From Eggerthellaceae bacterium (GTDB lineage: Bacteria > Actinomycetota > Coriobacteriia > Coriobacteriales > Eggerthellaceae): a stretch of DNA of 64,000 bases. Under the pieces are notes generated by a model that saw only the letters and a program-made list of their open reading frames with translations, was not told where the DNA came from and made no database searches. Where the stretch lies: contig JALCHN010000006.1 of assembly GCA_022644775.1 (NCBI GenBank), positions 1 through 64,000 on the forward strand, in the 5' to 3' direction. A program made the position numbers and the translations under genes. Of this stretch, positions 18,896 to 28,204 are shown one piece after another (the stretch's first letter is position 1; each line of letters opens with the position of its first letter).

Positions 18896-19399
18896 ATGAG
18901 GGGACGACTGACGGTCCTCGGATTCGCGACCATTGCCCTGTTCGCCCTTTCCGAGCTGCCCAATGTGACCGGCGAGCCCGTTCACGAATGGATCGGGCTC
19001 GCATGTTTCATTGCGCTGGCGGTGCACGGCGTTGCTCGCCTGCGGGTTGTTCCGCGCTCTGTGCGGCGCGGCCATGCGGCGTCGGCGACCAGAACGGGTA
19101 TCCCCTCCTCCCCGCATTCTGGCGTCGGCGCTCTGTGCAAGGGAATGCTTGCCTGCGCCACGATATGCGCGGTTTCAGGGCTGATGATGTCGGGCGCCGT
19201 ACTCCCCGCATTCGGCTTGTACGTCCCCGACGGCTACTTCGTATGGGAATCGGTGCACGCGGCGACCGCCAAGGTGCTGCTGGTGCTCGTTATCTTCCAC
19301 ATCGCCGATATGGCTTGCGCGAGGTTCGACCGCAAGCGTCGGAAGAATTCGAGCGAGAGGCTCGATCAAGGCCGAACGGCCGGAAAGGAACAGCCATGA
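18896..19399 (+). CDS. Cytochrome-b-like four-helix membrane protein
   Basis: 167 residues with about four membrane helices. Paired histidines lie within helices: VHEWIGL and AVHGVA in the first half, ESVHAATAK and FHIADM in the second. This spacing resembles the DUF4405 / cytochrome b561-like group that binds two b haems, though I cannot prove haem binding from sequence. GTAAGGCGG precedes the ATG, which starts one base after the previous stop. With the CX4CH protein it could form a b/c-type electron conduit to the molybdoenzyme. The stop overlaps the torD start as ATGA. Confidence 0.6.
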   Translation: MRGRLTVLGFATIALFALSELPNVTGEPVHEWIGLACFIALAVHGVARLRVVPRSVRRGHAASATRTGIPSSPHSGVGALCKGMLACATICAVSGLMMSGAVLPAFGLYVPDGYFVWESVHAATAKVLLVLVIFHIADMACARFDRKRRKNSSERLDQGRTAGKEQP

Positions 19400-20055
19400 C
19401 TGCTCTTTGCGAAGTCGATGAACGCACGGCGGACGAACGCGTTGCCAGAGCGGAGCTCTTCGAGCTCCTCGCGCACAGCTTCGCCTATCCGGACGAGGAG
19501 CTCGCGCAGGCGCTCTCGGACGGTTCGTACGCCCAGGCCGCCCGCCAGGTGTGCGCGGAAACGGATGCGGCTGGGGCATGTGCCGGGGATATCGACCGGA
19601 TAGACCAGGCGTATCGGGGCGTCGATGCACAGCACCTGCTCCACGCGTTGCGTGCCGAGTACACGCGCATCTACATCGGCACGACCTCAGCGGCGGTTTC
19701 GCCCTACGGAAGCTGGTGGAAGGCGGTGCAAGCGGGAAAGGAGCCGGTGCTGTTCCTCAGCAAGGAGACGCGCGCGGTCGAAAAGGCCATGCATGACGCC
19801 GGCGTGGGCAACCGGCCTGGCAACAAGGAACCGCTCGACCATATCGCCTGCGAGCTCGATTTCGCCCGCTATCTCAGCTTCGTGCTGGCGGGGGCGGCTC
19901 CTGCGCGTGCGGACGTAGCGATAGACGAGCGGACGCTCGAGAGTTTCCTTGACGAGCATCTTCGCCCCTGGGCGCCCGACTTCGCCCGCAAGACCGCGGA
20001 AACGACGACGAGCCCGCTCTACCGTTTCGTCGCTTCGCTGCTGGAAACTCTCTAG
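19396..20055 (+). CDS. TorD/DmsD-family molybdoenzyme chaperone
   Basis: A 219-residue all-helical chaperone that binds the Tat signal of a molybdoenzyme and helps cofactor loading. Features: N-terminal RAELFELLAHSFAYPDEEL, YTRIYIGTTSAAVSPYGSWW near the centre and DHIACELDFARYLSFVL, typical of the family. The start overlaps the preceding gene in ATGA, with GGAAAGGA upstream. Its client is most likely the 865-residue enzyme of the same operon. Confidence 0.92.
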   Translation: MTALCEVDERTADERVARAELFELLAHSFAYPDEELAQALSDGSYAQAARQVCAETDAAGACAGDIDRIDQAYRGVDAQHLLHALRAEYTRIYIGTTSAAVSPYGSWWKAVQAGKEPVLFLSKETRAVEKAMHDAGVGNRPGNKEPLDHIACELDFARYLSFVLAGAAPARADVAIDERTLESFLDEHLRPWAPDFARKTAETTTSPLYRFVASLLETL

Positions 20056-20207
20056 GGCCTCCGCCCAACTATCCGCTCCCTTCCCGCTCCCTTCACTCTC
20101 CCTTCCCGCCCTCTCGATCAGCGTTGACCGATTGGGCGGGATAGTCCATTCTTCCGCTCTGTGCGACCCGCTTTCTCACCGATAAGCCCGGCCCCCTGTC
20201 AGAAACC

Positions 20208-20232
20208 TGACGAGGTACCTGGCCCCCTGTCA
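20208..20232. repeat. TGAC/GTCA GGCCCC hairpin repeat, copy 3
   Basis: TGACGAGGTACC...GGCCCCCTGTCA. It is flanked by partial units (AAGCCCGGCCCCCTGTCAG at 20183 and CCCCGCGTCATG at 20238). It sits in the 224-base gap between torD and the convergent AEC gene. Confidence 0.7.
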
Positions 20233-20279
20233 TGGGCCCCGCGTCATGCACCTCCCCTGGCCCCGCGTCGCTTCCCGCC

Positions 20280-21203
20280 CTACATCTGGAGGATGCCCAC
20301 CATGACAGGCATGGTGACGATGCACAGGAGGATTGTGGTGACGTTGATGGCGTTGGCATACTCTGCGTTCCGATGATAGATCTGAGCCATCTGGCTCACC
20401 GTCGAGGCCGAAGGGGCCGCCGCAGCCAAGAGGACGATGACGGCGATCGTGTCGCCGATGGGCGAGACGGCCGTGATGCCCGAGAACTTGAGGAAGGCAA
20501 GCGCCGCCAGGGGAAATGCCAGCAAGCGAGCCGCCACTACCAGGGGAAGGCGCTTGAAGGCGAAGAGGGTCTTGAAGTCGATCCCGCCCATGACCATGCC
20601 GATGATGAGCATGGAAAGGGGGCCGATCATGTTGCCGATTCCCGAGACGGCATCGGCCACCGGGGCGGGAAACCGCAGGCCCGTGAAGAAGAGGACGACC
20701 CCGCAGGCGATGGCGATGATGTTCACATTGGTGACGATGGCTCGGACGTTGACCCCGTGCAGGCCCATGAGCAGGCTCCGTCCGTGCGTCCATATGGCGA
20801 TGGTCTGGAAGACCATGAAGGCCGTGCAATAGATGACCCAGTCTTGCCCGAATATGCCCGCGACCAGGGGGATGATCAGGTTTCCGGCGTTGGAGTAGGC
20901 CGCCGATGCCTGCTCCACGGGGTCGAACTTCAGCACCTTTCCCAGCAGCCAGGCTAAGACGATGAACCCGGTCTGGATCAGAGCCGCGCAAGCCAGAGCC
21001 AGAAGGAAGCCGTCCCGGACCTGGTCGGTCAAATCCACCTGGAAGGCGGCGATCACGCAGCAGGGCGAGACGATGTAGAGGACTACCTTGGAAATCCCCA
21101 GGCTGTCGGCGGGCTTGACCGCCCCCGATTTCACCAGGGCGAACCCCATGGTGATCATGAGGAAGAGGGAGAAGATTTTCTGGGCGAGCAGGAGGCTGAG
21201 CAT
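20280..21203 (-). CDS. AEC-family (auxin efflux carrier) transporter
   Basis: 307 residues, about ten helices, matching the auxin efflux carrier family of bacterial organic-acid or amino-acid exporters/permeases. The chosen ATG at 21203 starts directly with the first helix (MLSLLLAQKIFSLFLMITMG) and has AAGGA upstream. The upstream extension of the frame is arginine-rich and unlikely. The conserved NAGNL(I/P) motif appears as SNAGNLIIPL in the middle. It is transcribed divergently from dapL. Substrate unknown. Confidence 0.85.
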   Translation of the reverse strand: MLSLLLAQKIFSLFLMITMGFALVKSGAVKPADSLGISKVVLYIVSPCCVIAAFQVDLTDQVRDGFLLALACAALIQTGFIVLAWLLGKVLKFDPVEQASAAYSNAGNLIIPLVAGIFGQDWVIYCTAFMVFQTIAIWTHGRSLLMGLHGVNVRAIVTNVNIIAIACGVVLFFTGLRFPAPVADAVSGIGNMIGPLSMLIIGMVMGGIDFKTLFAFKRLPLVVAARLLAFPLAALAFLKFSGITAVSPIGDTIAVIVLLAAAAPSASTVSQMAQIYHRNAEYANAINVTTILLCIVTMPVMVGILQM

Positions 21204-21401
21204 GGGGGTCCTTAGGATGTGGGTCGCGAACGAGCGGATACGGCAGGGCCTACCAGGTCGTCTGGAGGAGGCGCTGGGTGCCGTGCCATGTTTCAATCGC
21301 GTGCGTTTCAGCATACAACCCTCGGCCGGCAGGACAGGTGCGGTATGCTGTTCGGCAGCAAGAAAGCCCTCGCAAATTCACAGTCGAAAGGCGGAAATCC
21401 A

Positions 21402-22622
21402 GTGGCCAAGGTCAACGAGAACTACGAGAAACTCCCCGGCAGCTACCTGTTCGCGGAGATCGGCCGTCGCAGCGCCAAATTCATGGAAGAGCATCCGGAA
21501 GCCAAGATGATCAAGATGGGCATCGGCGATGTGACCCGCCCTCTGGCCCCGGTGGTCATCGAGGCCATGCACAAAGCCGTCGAGGAGATGGGCACGGTCG
21601 AAGGCTTCCACGGCTACGGTCCCGAGCAGGGCTACGATTTCCTGCGCCAGGCCATCGTCGACCATGACTTCAAAGCCCGCGGCGTCGATATCGACCCCGA
21701 CGAGGTCTTCGTGTCCGACGGCGCCAAGAGCGACTGCGGCAACATCGGCGACATCCTTTCGGTCGACAACAAGATCGCCGTGTGCGACCCGGTCTATCCG
21801 GTCTACGTCGACACCAACGCCATGGCCGGCCGTGCGGGCGACTGGGATCCCGAAAAGGAAGAGTGGTCGAACATCCACTACATGCCCACCACGGCGGAAA
21901 ACGGCTTCTGCCCGGCCATCCCGGAAGAGACGGTCGACGTCATCTACCTGTGCTCGCCCAACAACCCCACGGGCACGGTGCTCAACCGCGACCAGCTGAA
22001 AGCCTGGGTCGACTACGCCAACGCTCATGAGTCGATCATCATGTTCGACGCCGCCTACGAGCGCTTCATCACCGAAGAGGGCATCCCCCATTCGATCTTC
22101 GAAATCGAAGGCGCCAAGACCTGCGCGATCGAGTTCCGCTCCTTCAGCAAGACCGCCGGTTTCACGGGCGCCCGCTGCGGCTACACCGTGGTGCCCAAGG
22201 AGCTCGTGCGTCAGGGCCAGAGCCTCAACGCCATGTGGCTGCGCCGTCAGACGACCAAGTTCAACGGCGCGTCCTACATCATCGAGCGCGGCGCCGAAGC
22301 CGTCTACACGCCCGAGGGCGACAAGCAGATCGAAGAGACGCTCGACTACTACCGCGCCAACGCCCGCGTGATCAAAGAGGGGCTCGAAGCGGCCGGCTTC
22401 ACCGTGTACGGTGCGGTGAACAGCCCTTATGTCTGGTGCAAGACGCCGGAGGGCATGGGCTCTTGGGAATTCTTCGACAAGTTGCTCACCGAGGCCAACA
22501 TCATCACGACCCCGGGCGCGGGTTTCGGCCCGTCGGGCGAGGGCTACATCCGCCTCACGGCGTTCGGCGATGCCGACGCGACGAAAGAGGCTATCGAGCG
22601 CATCAAGAAGCTCGACCTGTAG
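21402..22622 (+). CDS. dapL: LL-diaminopimelate aminotransferase
   Basis: A 406-residue class I aminotransferase that makes LL-diaminopimelate directly from tetrahydrodipicolinate, for lysine and peptidoglycan. The start is GTG 21402: GAAAGGCGG lies eight bases upstream and the protein then begins [17 protein letters not shown], the usual DapL N-terminus; an ATG at 21345 would add 19 atypical residues. Marks: [30 protein letters not shown] for PLP binding, and the PLP lysine in [15 protein letters not shown]. DapL is the lysine route known in Coriobacteria and some other anaerobes. Confidence 0.96.
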   Translation: MAKVNENYEKLPGSYLFAEIGRRSAKFMEEHPEAKMIKMGIGDVTRPLAPVVIEAMHKAVEEMGTVEGFHGYGPEQGYDFLRQAIVDHDFKARGVDIDPDEVFVSDGAKSDCGNIGDILSVDNKIAVCDPVYPVYVDTNAMAGRAGDWDPEKEEWSNIHYMPTTAENGFCPAIPEETVDVIYLCSPNNPTGTVLNRDQLKAWVDYANAHESIIMFDAAYERFITEEGIPHSIFEIEGAKTCAIEFRSFSKTAGFTGARCGYTVVPKELVRQGQSLNAMWLRRQTTKFNGASYIIERGAEAVYTPEGDKQIEETLDYYRANARVIKEGLEAAGFTVYGAVNSPYVWCKTPEGMGSWEFFDKLLTEANIITTPGAGFGPSGEGYIRLTAFGDADATKEAIERIKKLDL

Positions 22623-22640
22623 TCGCTACGAGATACGTTG

Positions 22641-22668
22641 AAGGGGCGGGCTTCGGTCCGCCCCTTTT
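22641..22668 (+). terminator. Rho-independent terminator of dapL
   Basis: AAGGGGCGG and CCGCCCCTT around GCTTCGGT, followed by TTCG. It begins 18 bases after the dapL stop and overlaps the approach to the Nudix gene. Confidence 0.85.
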
Positions 22669-22696
22669 CGTACGGAAGGACAGGGGAAGGGGCGCC

Positions 22697-23317
22697 ATGA
22701 AACAAGACCGCCGCGCATTCGCCGACAGCTTTCAAAGGGGGCTGGCCCGTCTTGCCGACCCGCGTGCGGGGGCGGCGATCCTCATTCCCTTGGTAGAGGG
22801 CACTGCGGGGCTCGAAATCCTCTTCGAAGTGCGTTCGCCGCGCTTGCGCACCCAGCCGGGCGAGGTCTGCTGCCCAGGCGGTAAGGTCGAGCTGCCCGAA
22901 GGCCCCCGCGAGGCCGCCCTGCGCGAAACCTGCGAGGAACTGCTCGTCGCGCCCGGGCAAATCGAGATTGTCGGCAGCCTGGGGATGCTCATGGGGCCCG
23001 CGGGGCTGCCTCTCTACGCCTACGTGGGCTATCTTTCGGACTACGCGGGCACCTTTTCGGCCGACGAAGTCGAGGGTACCTTCACCGTGCCGCTTGCCTG
23101 GTTCATGGCCCACGAGCCCGAGCTGCACGACGCCCACCTGGTGGAAGACCCGCCGGTCGACTTTCCCTTCGATCTGGTGTCGCGCTCTTCGGGTTCCGAC
23201 CGCCTGCGCCGTCGCTTCGATTTGCCCTTTTATCGGGGTACCGACCCGCTTGTATGGGGTGCGACGGCGCGGGCGGTCCACCGCCTCACCGACGTCCTGC
23301 ACGCTGCGGAAGGCTAG
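22697..23317 (+). CDS. Nudix hydrolase, CoA pyrophosphatase type
   Basis: 206 residues. The Nudix box reads GGKVELPEGPREAALRETCEE, and just before it FEVRSPRLRTQPGEVCCPGG matches the UPF0035 signature of CoA-cleaving Nudix enzymes (CoA or acyl-CoA to phosphopantetheine plus 3',5'-ADP). All Nudix glutamates are present. GGGAAGGGG precedes the ATG. It stands alone after dapL and converges on tag. Confidence 0.88.
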   Translation: MKQDRRAFADSFQRGLARLADPRAGAAILIPLVEGTAGLEILFEVRSPRLRTQPGEVCCPGGKVELPEGPREAALRETCEELLVAPGQIEIVGSLGMLMGPAGLPLYAYVGYLSDYAGTFSADEVEGTFTVPLAWFMAHEPELHDAHLVEDPPVDFPFDLVSRSSGSDRLRRRFDLPFYRGTDPLVWGATARAVHRLTDVLHAAEG

Positions 23318-23353
23318 GGACGGCCGAGGACCGTCGCGTGGGCGCACGTGCCC

Positions 23354-23968
23354 TTACGCGTGCGCGTCGGTTGGCTGCATCCGTTCCGGTGCGCAGAAAC
23401 AGGCGGGGTCGTGGGAATTCACGACGCCTGCGGCCTGGAGGTAGGAAAACATCGTGACGCTCCCCGCAAAGGCGACTCCGCGGCCTTTAAGGTCGGTCGC
23501 AAGCGCGTCGGAGAGTTCGTTGCGCGTCACGTTCGGCGCACAACGGAGGGGCGTGCCATCGGTGAATCCCCACAGGTAGGCATCGAAGCTGCCGTACTCC
23601 CGCTGAATCGCTTTGAAGGCCCGGGCATTGCCGATGCTCGCCTCGATCTTGCGGCGATGGTGGATGATGCCCGGGGCCTGCATGAGCCGATCGATGTCTG
23701 AAGGGCCCCAGCTGGCTACGGCGTCGACGTCGAAGCTCGCGTAGGCGCTGCGGAAGGCTTCCCGCTTGTTCAAGATCGTCTCCCACGAAAGGCCCGCCTG
23801 AAAGAGCTCGAGCACGAACAACTCGTAGAGGGAGCCTTCGTCGTGGTGGGGCCGACACCATTCGGCGTCGTGGTAGCGCACGTAGGCGGGATTGCTCAGC
23901 TTGAGCCAGGAGCACCGGGGCAGGGTCGCATCTTCCCAGCTGGGCCGCCCCTTTGTCGCCGTGCTCAT
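23354..23968 (-). CDS. tag: DNA-3-methyladenine glycosylase I
   Basis: A 204-residue base-excision repair enzyme that removes 3-methyladenine. Zinc ligands expected for Tag are present: Cys in CSW near the N-terminus, His in YHDAEW, and His and Cys in NSHDPACF near the C-terminus. FQAGLSWETILNKREAFR and APGIIHHRRKIEASIGNARAF are family signatures. The start at 23968 lies one base after the stop of the M18 peptidase gene, so the two are probably cotranscribed. The ribosome site (TAGG) is weak, consistent with translational coupling. Confidence 0.95.
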   Translation of the reverse strand: MSTATKGRPSWEDATLPRCSWLKLSNPAYVRYHDAEWCRPHHDEGSLYELFVLELFQAGLSWETILNKREAFRSAYASFDVDAVASWGPSDIDRLMQAPGIIHHRRKIEASIGNARAFKAIQREYGSFDAYLWGFTDGTPLRCAPNVTRNELSDALATDLKGRGVAFAGSVTMFSYLQAAGVVNSHDPACFCAPERMQPTDAHA

Positions 23969-23969
23969 C

Positions 23970-25307
23970 CTAGAGCGTCCCGATCGTCGCGCGGTCGGCC
24001 CCGTCGAGGGCAAGCGGGATGCGCCAGAAGGCCTCGAGCGCTTTGATGGCCCAGGCGGTGTCGGCGGCGCCGGCGGTCTCCCAAGCGGAATGCATGGCGA
24101 GCTGGGGCAGGCCCACGTCGACGGCGTGCATGCTCACCTGCATATTCGACAGGTTGCCCAAGGTCGATCCGCCCCTCTTGTCGCTGCGGTTGGCGAAGCG
24201 CTGCACGGGCAGCTGGGCGCGGGCGCAGATCTCTTCGAAGACGGCGCGGCTGAAGGCGTCGGTCGTGTACTTCTGGTTGGCGGCCTCTTTGACCACGATG
24301 CCCCGGTTGAGCAGGACGCGGTTGCCCTCGTCTGCGAGCTCGGGGTGGTTGGGGTGGACGGCGTGGGCGTTGTCGCAGCTCACGAGGAAGGACCGGGCAA
24401 TCGCCTGATAGAGGTTCTCCTTCGACCCGTCGAGCTTGTCGTTGACGCGCGCGAGCACGTCGGAAAGCAGGGTCGAAAGCGCCCCTTGCTTGGTGTTCGA
24501 CCCTACCTCTTCGTTGTCGAAGACGGCGAGCACGTTGATGGCGCTTTCGTTTTCGGCAGAGCAGAAGGCCTTGTGGGCAGCGAAGGCGCACTGGAGGTCG
24601 TCGAGGCGGGCGCTCGAGACGAATTCTCCGGCCTGGCCCCAGAGGCTGCCGGGGGTGCGGCTGACCAGGAAAAGCTCGCGCGCAACCACCTGGTCGGCGC
24701 GCGCGCCGGCGGCTTCGGCGATCATGCGGTCGAAATCGGCGGTCGAAAGGACGCCTGCCGAAAAGAGAGGGCACAGATCGATGCGGCGGTTGGGGGCGAA
24801 GCCCGTGTTAACAGATGCGTCCATATGGATGGCCACATGGGGAATGACGAGCAGGTCGCGATCGATGTACACGAGCCGGCTCTCGACGCCCCCGTTGCCG
24901 GAGACCATCACGCGGCCGGCGATCGTGAGCGGGCGGTCGAACCAGCTTGCGTCGATCGTGCCGCCGTAGGCTTCCACGTTAAGGCGCAGGTAGCCGTCGG
25001 GGCCTTCGAGAACGGGGTTGGCCTTGAGCTTGAAGGCGGGCGCGTCGCTGTGGGCGGCGGCGATGCGGAAACTCATCGTATGGGGGAAGACCTCGAGGCC
25101 GATCTTGAAGGCCACCAAACTCGAAGAGTTGCGTACCGTGTAGTAGGCGCCGCCGGGCTCGATGTTCCACTCTGCCTGTTCGGGCAAGTAGGTGAAGCCG
25201 GCTTCGTCGAGGGAGCGACGCATAGTGGCCACCGTGTGAAAGGCGGTCGGGCACTGGGTGATGAAATCGAGCAGGGCGGTGCTCGCGGCGACGGCTTCGT
25301 GGTCCAT
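23970..25307 (-). CDS. apeB: M18-family zinc aminopeptidase
   Basis: 445 residues, close to the length of bacterial aminopeptidase 2/LAP4-type enzymes, which trim acidic or general N-terminal residues in the cytoplasm. Metal-binding and catalytic motifs: AAHSDAPAFKLK near residue 80, FDNEEVGSNTKQGA near residue 260, and SCDNAHAVHPNHPEL then RGGSTLGNLS further on. The start at 25307 has AAAGGGGG upstream and gives MDHEAVAAS. Coupled with tag downstream. Confidence 0.93.
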   Translation of the reverse strand: MDHEAVAASTALLDFITQCPTAFHTVATMRRSLDEAGFTYLPEQAEWNIEPGGAYYTVRNSSSLVAFKIGLEVFPHTMSFRIAAAHSDAPAFKLKANPVLEGPDGYLRLNVEAYGGTIDASWFDRPLTIAGRVMVSGNGGVESRLVYIDRDLLVIPHVAIHMDASVNTGFAPNRRIDLCPLFSAGVLSTADFDRMIAEAAGARADQVVARELFLVSRTPGSLWGQAGEFVSSARLDDLQCAFAAHKAFCSAENESAINVLAVFDNEEVGSNTKQGALSTLLSDVLARVNDKLDGSKENLYQAIARSFLVSCDNAHAVHPNHPELADEGNRVLLNRGIVVKEAANQKYTTDAFSRAVFEEICARAQLPVQRFANRSDKRGGSTLGNLSNMQVSMHAVDVGLPQLAMHSAWETAGAADTAWAIKALEAFWRIPLALDGADRATIGTL

Positions 25308-25549
25308 GGTATCCCCCTTTGGGACAAGGCTTCGCATGCGGCCAGTGTAGCGCATGCATACGGGCTCTGACGTGCGGTTTCGTCGAATTTTCCAAGCCTG
25401 GGGAAAGGGGTGGCGCGCCGGTCATGCAGCGTGTGCGCATAGAGGGGGTCGCCTCATGCGGTCCCGGTGGAAAAGAAGGGCCTTCCCATGCAGCCGACGC
25501 CCCTACGGTGCGGAATGCCGACCCCGGACATTTGGCTGAAACTGACGGG

Positions 25550-26734
25550 CTACAGGCGGCCGAGCGCCCGGTCCCGCGCGAGCGTGGGCAGGCTGAACCT
25601 CGGGCTTTCGGTGACGTCGCGCACGAGTTCGATGCCGTGGGGCAGGCGCACGGGCGCGCCTTCGGGAAGGTGGGCGCGCACGAGGTCGGTGTAGGGCATG
25701 AAGGGGAAGCGGTCGACCGCGAGACAGGCGCTCGCGTCGCAGAGGGTCCAGCGTTCGGCGCGCAGGCGGGCGAAGGTGGGATCGGCCCACGAAAGCATCC
25801 AGGAAAAGCGGTCGCGGCCGATAGGGAGGCCGTCGGCGAGGTAGACGGTGCGTGTTCCGTGCTCGATGGCGTCGAGTTGGCTGAGGCCCGCGTGGGGCGT
25901 CCGGGCAAAGGTCGTTTCCACGGTCGCGGTGCGCACGCCGGGCAGGGCGTCGAGGGCCAGGCGCGAAGCGCGCCGCACGAGCAGGGTGCGGGCGGCGGTG
26001 AAGGGTGCGCCCGCAGCAAGGGCGGCGAGGAGGGCGGTACCGGCCGCTGCGCCCGCATCGTGGGTCCAAGCGTCGACGGAGACGACCTGTCCAGCTGCGC
26101 GCCAGGCGCGTGCCCGCTCACCGTCTGCGCCATCATCGCTTGCGACGAGGAGGGCGACGTCGTAGCGACCGGCCGCGCGGGCGGGGTCGTATCCTGCTGC
26201 GGAAAGGAGGCGTTCGGCCTCGAAGGGATCGAGACCCACTGCGGCGTCGGCCAGCCCGCCTGCGCAGAGGACGATGCCGCGCTCGGGGTCGAGCCCGGCG
26301 GCAGCGGCGTCCTCGCGGGCAAGCGCGAGCGCACAGGCGGCGCGGGCGCTATCCGTGCGGCAGGGATTCTGGCCGGGTACGGGCTCGTCATCGCGCGGAG
26401 CTGCGACGGCCACGTCGAAGCCCTTGAGCATGAGGGCGCGGGCGCAGAGAGGCACAAGGGTCGCGACGACCGATCGGGCGCCGCCCACGAAGGCGATGCG
26501 GCGCGGGCGCCGCCCCGTGTCTTCCGCTTGGGCGATGAGGTCGGCGAGGGGCATGCCATAAAGGTCGGCCAGGTGCGCGAGGGTGTCCATGCCGGGGAAG
26601 GCGGCCCCCGTTTCCCATTTCGACACGGCCCGGTCGCTCACGCCGGCGCGCGCGGCCACGGCGCGCTGGGACAGGCCCGCCTCTTTGCGCAGTTGCGCCA
26701 GGGTGCGCCCGAGATGTTCCTTGCTGAGCGTCAA
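25550..26734 (-). CDS. XRE-family regulator fused to degenerate ATPase/CYTH-like module
   Basis: 394 residues starting at TTG 26734 behind TAGGAGG. Residues 5-60 are a clear Cro/C1-type helix-turn-helix (LAQLRKEAGLSQRAVAARAG, SDRAVSKWETGAAFPG). The rest is unusual. RIAFVGGARSVVATLV at about residue 80 has the position and surroundings of the Walker A loop of AAA_28 ATPases, but the GK[ST] is gone. RYDVALLVASDDGADGE and TLLVRRASRLALDALPGVR then follow the order seen in AAA_28-CYTH fusions, and the end (VDRFPF, HGIELVRDVTESPRFS) resembles the final strands of a CYTH domain without its charged ExExK residues. I infer a non-catalytic ligand-sensing regulator. It is divergent from paaK. Confidence 0.75.
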   Translation of the reverse strand: MTLSKEHLGRTLAQLRKEAGLSQRAVAARAGVSDRAVSKWETGAAFPGMDTLAHLADLYGMPLADLIAQAEDTGRRPRRIAFVGGARSVVATLVPLCARALMLKGFDVAVAAPRDDEPVPGQNPCRTDSARAACALALAREDAAAAGLDPERGIVLCAGGLADAAVGLDPFEAERLLSAAGYDPARAAGRYDVALLVASDDGADGERARAWRAAGQVVSVDAWTHDAGAAAGTALLAALAAGAPFTAARTLLVRRASRLALDALPGVRTATVETTFARTPHAGLSQLDAIEHGTRTVYLADGLPIGRDRFSWMLSWADPTFARLRAERWTLCDASACLAVDRFPFMPYTDLVRAHLPEGAPVRLPHGIELVRDVTESPRFSLPTLARDRALGRL

Positions 26735-26890
26735 AAATCCTCCTAACGCGAATAGATACGAGAATTTTAAAGCAAATACTCGAATTGAAATAGAGTACGC
26801 CTGTTTCTCTCGCCTGCCTGTCGCCGACGTCGTAAGGTGGGCACATGAGCGGGGCGGCCGGCCCCGCAGGCGCGAGTGAAAGGTGAACGT
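26735..26890. promoter_or_regulatory. AT-rich divergent promoter region
   Basis: The 156-base gap between the XRE regulator and paaK contains an AT-rich block at about 26750-26800, far below the local GC content. Two related direct motifs, ATACGAGAATT (26756) and ATACTCGAATT (26777), and the pair AATAGATACG / AATAGAGTACG could be operator halves for the adjacent regulator. This is a candidate only. Confidence 0.4.
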
Positions 26891-28204
26891 ATGGGAGCGC
26901 AGACAGACGTGCTGCACCTGTCCCGCGACGAGATCGAGAAGATCCAGCTCGAGGGCATCAAGAAAACCGTGGTCGATTGCTATGAGAACGTCCCCTTCTA
27001 CAAGAAGTCCTTCGACGATGCAGGGTTCAACCCCTATGCGGTCGAAACCTTGGACGATTTGAAGGCGGCCCCCTTCGTCACCAAGCAGGACCTGCGCGAC
27101 AACTACCCCTACGGGATGCTCGCCCGCCCGCTTTCCGAGGTGAAGGAAATCCACATGTCGTCGGGCACGACGGGCATCGCCACTGTGGGTGCCTACACCG
27201 AACACGACCTGCAGTTCTGGGGAGATTGCTTCGCGCGCGGTATTCGCTACGCCGGTGGCACCGCCGACGACGTCTTCCACGTTTGCTACGGTTACGGCCT
27301 TTTCACCGGCGGCCTGGGCGCCCATTACGGCGGCTTGTCCGCCGGCTGCACGGTCATTCCCATGTCGTCGGGTTCTACCGAGCGCCAGCTGCGCGTTATG
27401 CGCGACATGGGTTCGACCATCATCGCCTGCACGCCCAGCTACGCCATGCACCTGGCCGACGTGGCGATCGAAAAGGGTATGAACCCGGCGCAGGACTTCA
27501 AACTGCGCGCCGGCATCTTGGGAGCCGAGCCCTTTAGCGACAATTTCCGCGCCGAACTCGAGCGAAAGCTCGGCATCAAGGCGCTCGACGTCTACGGGCT
27601 CACCGAACTCATGGGCCCGGGTGTGGCGATTGAATGCCTCGAGCAGAAGGGCCTCCACATCGCCGAAGACCATTTCTACTGCGAAATCATCGACCCGGCG
27701 ACCGGCGAGAACCTGCCCGACGGCGAATGGGGCGAGCTCGTGATCACCACGCTCGACCGCGAGGCGTCGCCGGTGGTGCGCTATCGCACGCGCGACATTA
27801 CCCGCATTCTGCCGGGGACCTGTGCCTGCGGGGTCACGCACCGTCGCATCGACCGCCTGCACGGGCGCACCGACGACATGCTCGTCCTGCGCGGCGTCAA
27901 CGTCTTCCCCAGTCAGGTGGAAGACGTTATGGAAACCTTCCCCGAGGTGTCGTCGTGGTACCAGATCGAGCTCACGACCAAGAACTCGCTCGACAACGTG
28001 ACGCTCAAGGTCGAGATCAACCCCGATTTCGACTTCGACAACATCGGCGCGATCGAAAAGCTCCAGGCCGCCATCCAGAAGCGCCTGAAGGAGCAGCTGC
28101 TCATCAAGATCAACGTGCGCATCGTCGAACCCAAGAGCATTGCGCGCAGCGAGGGCAAGGCCAAGCGCGTCATCGACTTGAGGAAGGGCATCTACAATGA
28201 TTAA
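26891..28204 (+). CDS. paaK: Phenylacetate-CoA ligase family enzyme
   Basis: A 437-residue AMP-forming aryl-acid CoA ligase. SSGTTGIATVGAYT is the phosphate loop, YGLTELMGPGVA the adenylate motif, HGRTDDMLVLRGVNVFPSQVEDV the hinge and C-terminal part. ATG 26891 has AAAGGTG seven bases upstream; the GTG at 26876 lacks one. It overlaps the ACT-domain gene by eight bases. In anaerobes these pairs often activate aryl acids such as phenylacetate or indoleacetate formed in oxidative amino-acid fermentation; the true substrate cannot be read here. Confidence 0.93.
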   Translation: MGAQTDVLHLSRDEIEKIQLEGIKKTVVDCYENVPFYKKSFDDAGFNPYAVETLDDLKAAPFVTKQDLRDNYPYGMLARPLSEVKEIHMSSGTTGIATVGAYTEHDLQFWGDCFARGIRYAGGTADDVFHVCYGYGLFTGGLGAHYGGLSAGCTVIPMSSGSTERQLRVMRDMGSTIIACTPSYAMHLADVAIEKGMNPAQDFKLRAGILGAEPFSDNFRAELERKLGIKALDVYGLTELMGPGVAIECLEQKGLHIAEDHFYCEIIDPATGENLPDGEWGELVITTLDREASPVVRYRTRDITRILPGTCACGVTHRRIDRLHGRTDDMLVLRGVNVFPSQVEDVMETFPEVSSWYQIELTTKNSLDNVTLKVEINPDFDFDNIGAIEKLQAAIQKRLKEQLLIKINVRIVEPKSIARSEGKAKRVIDLRKGIYND

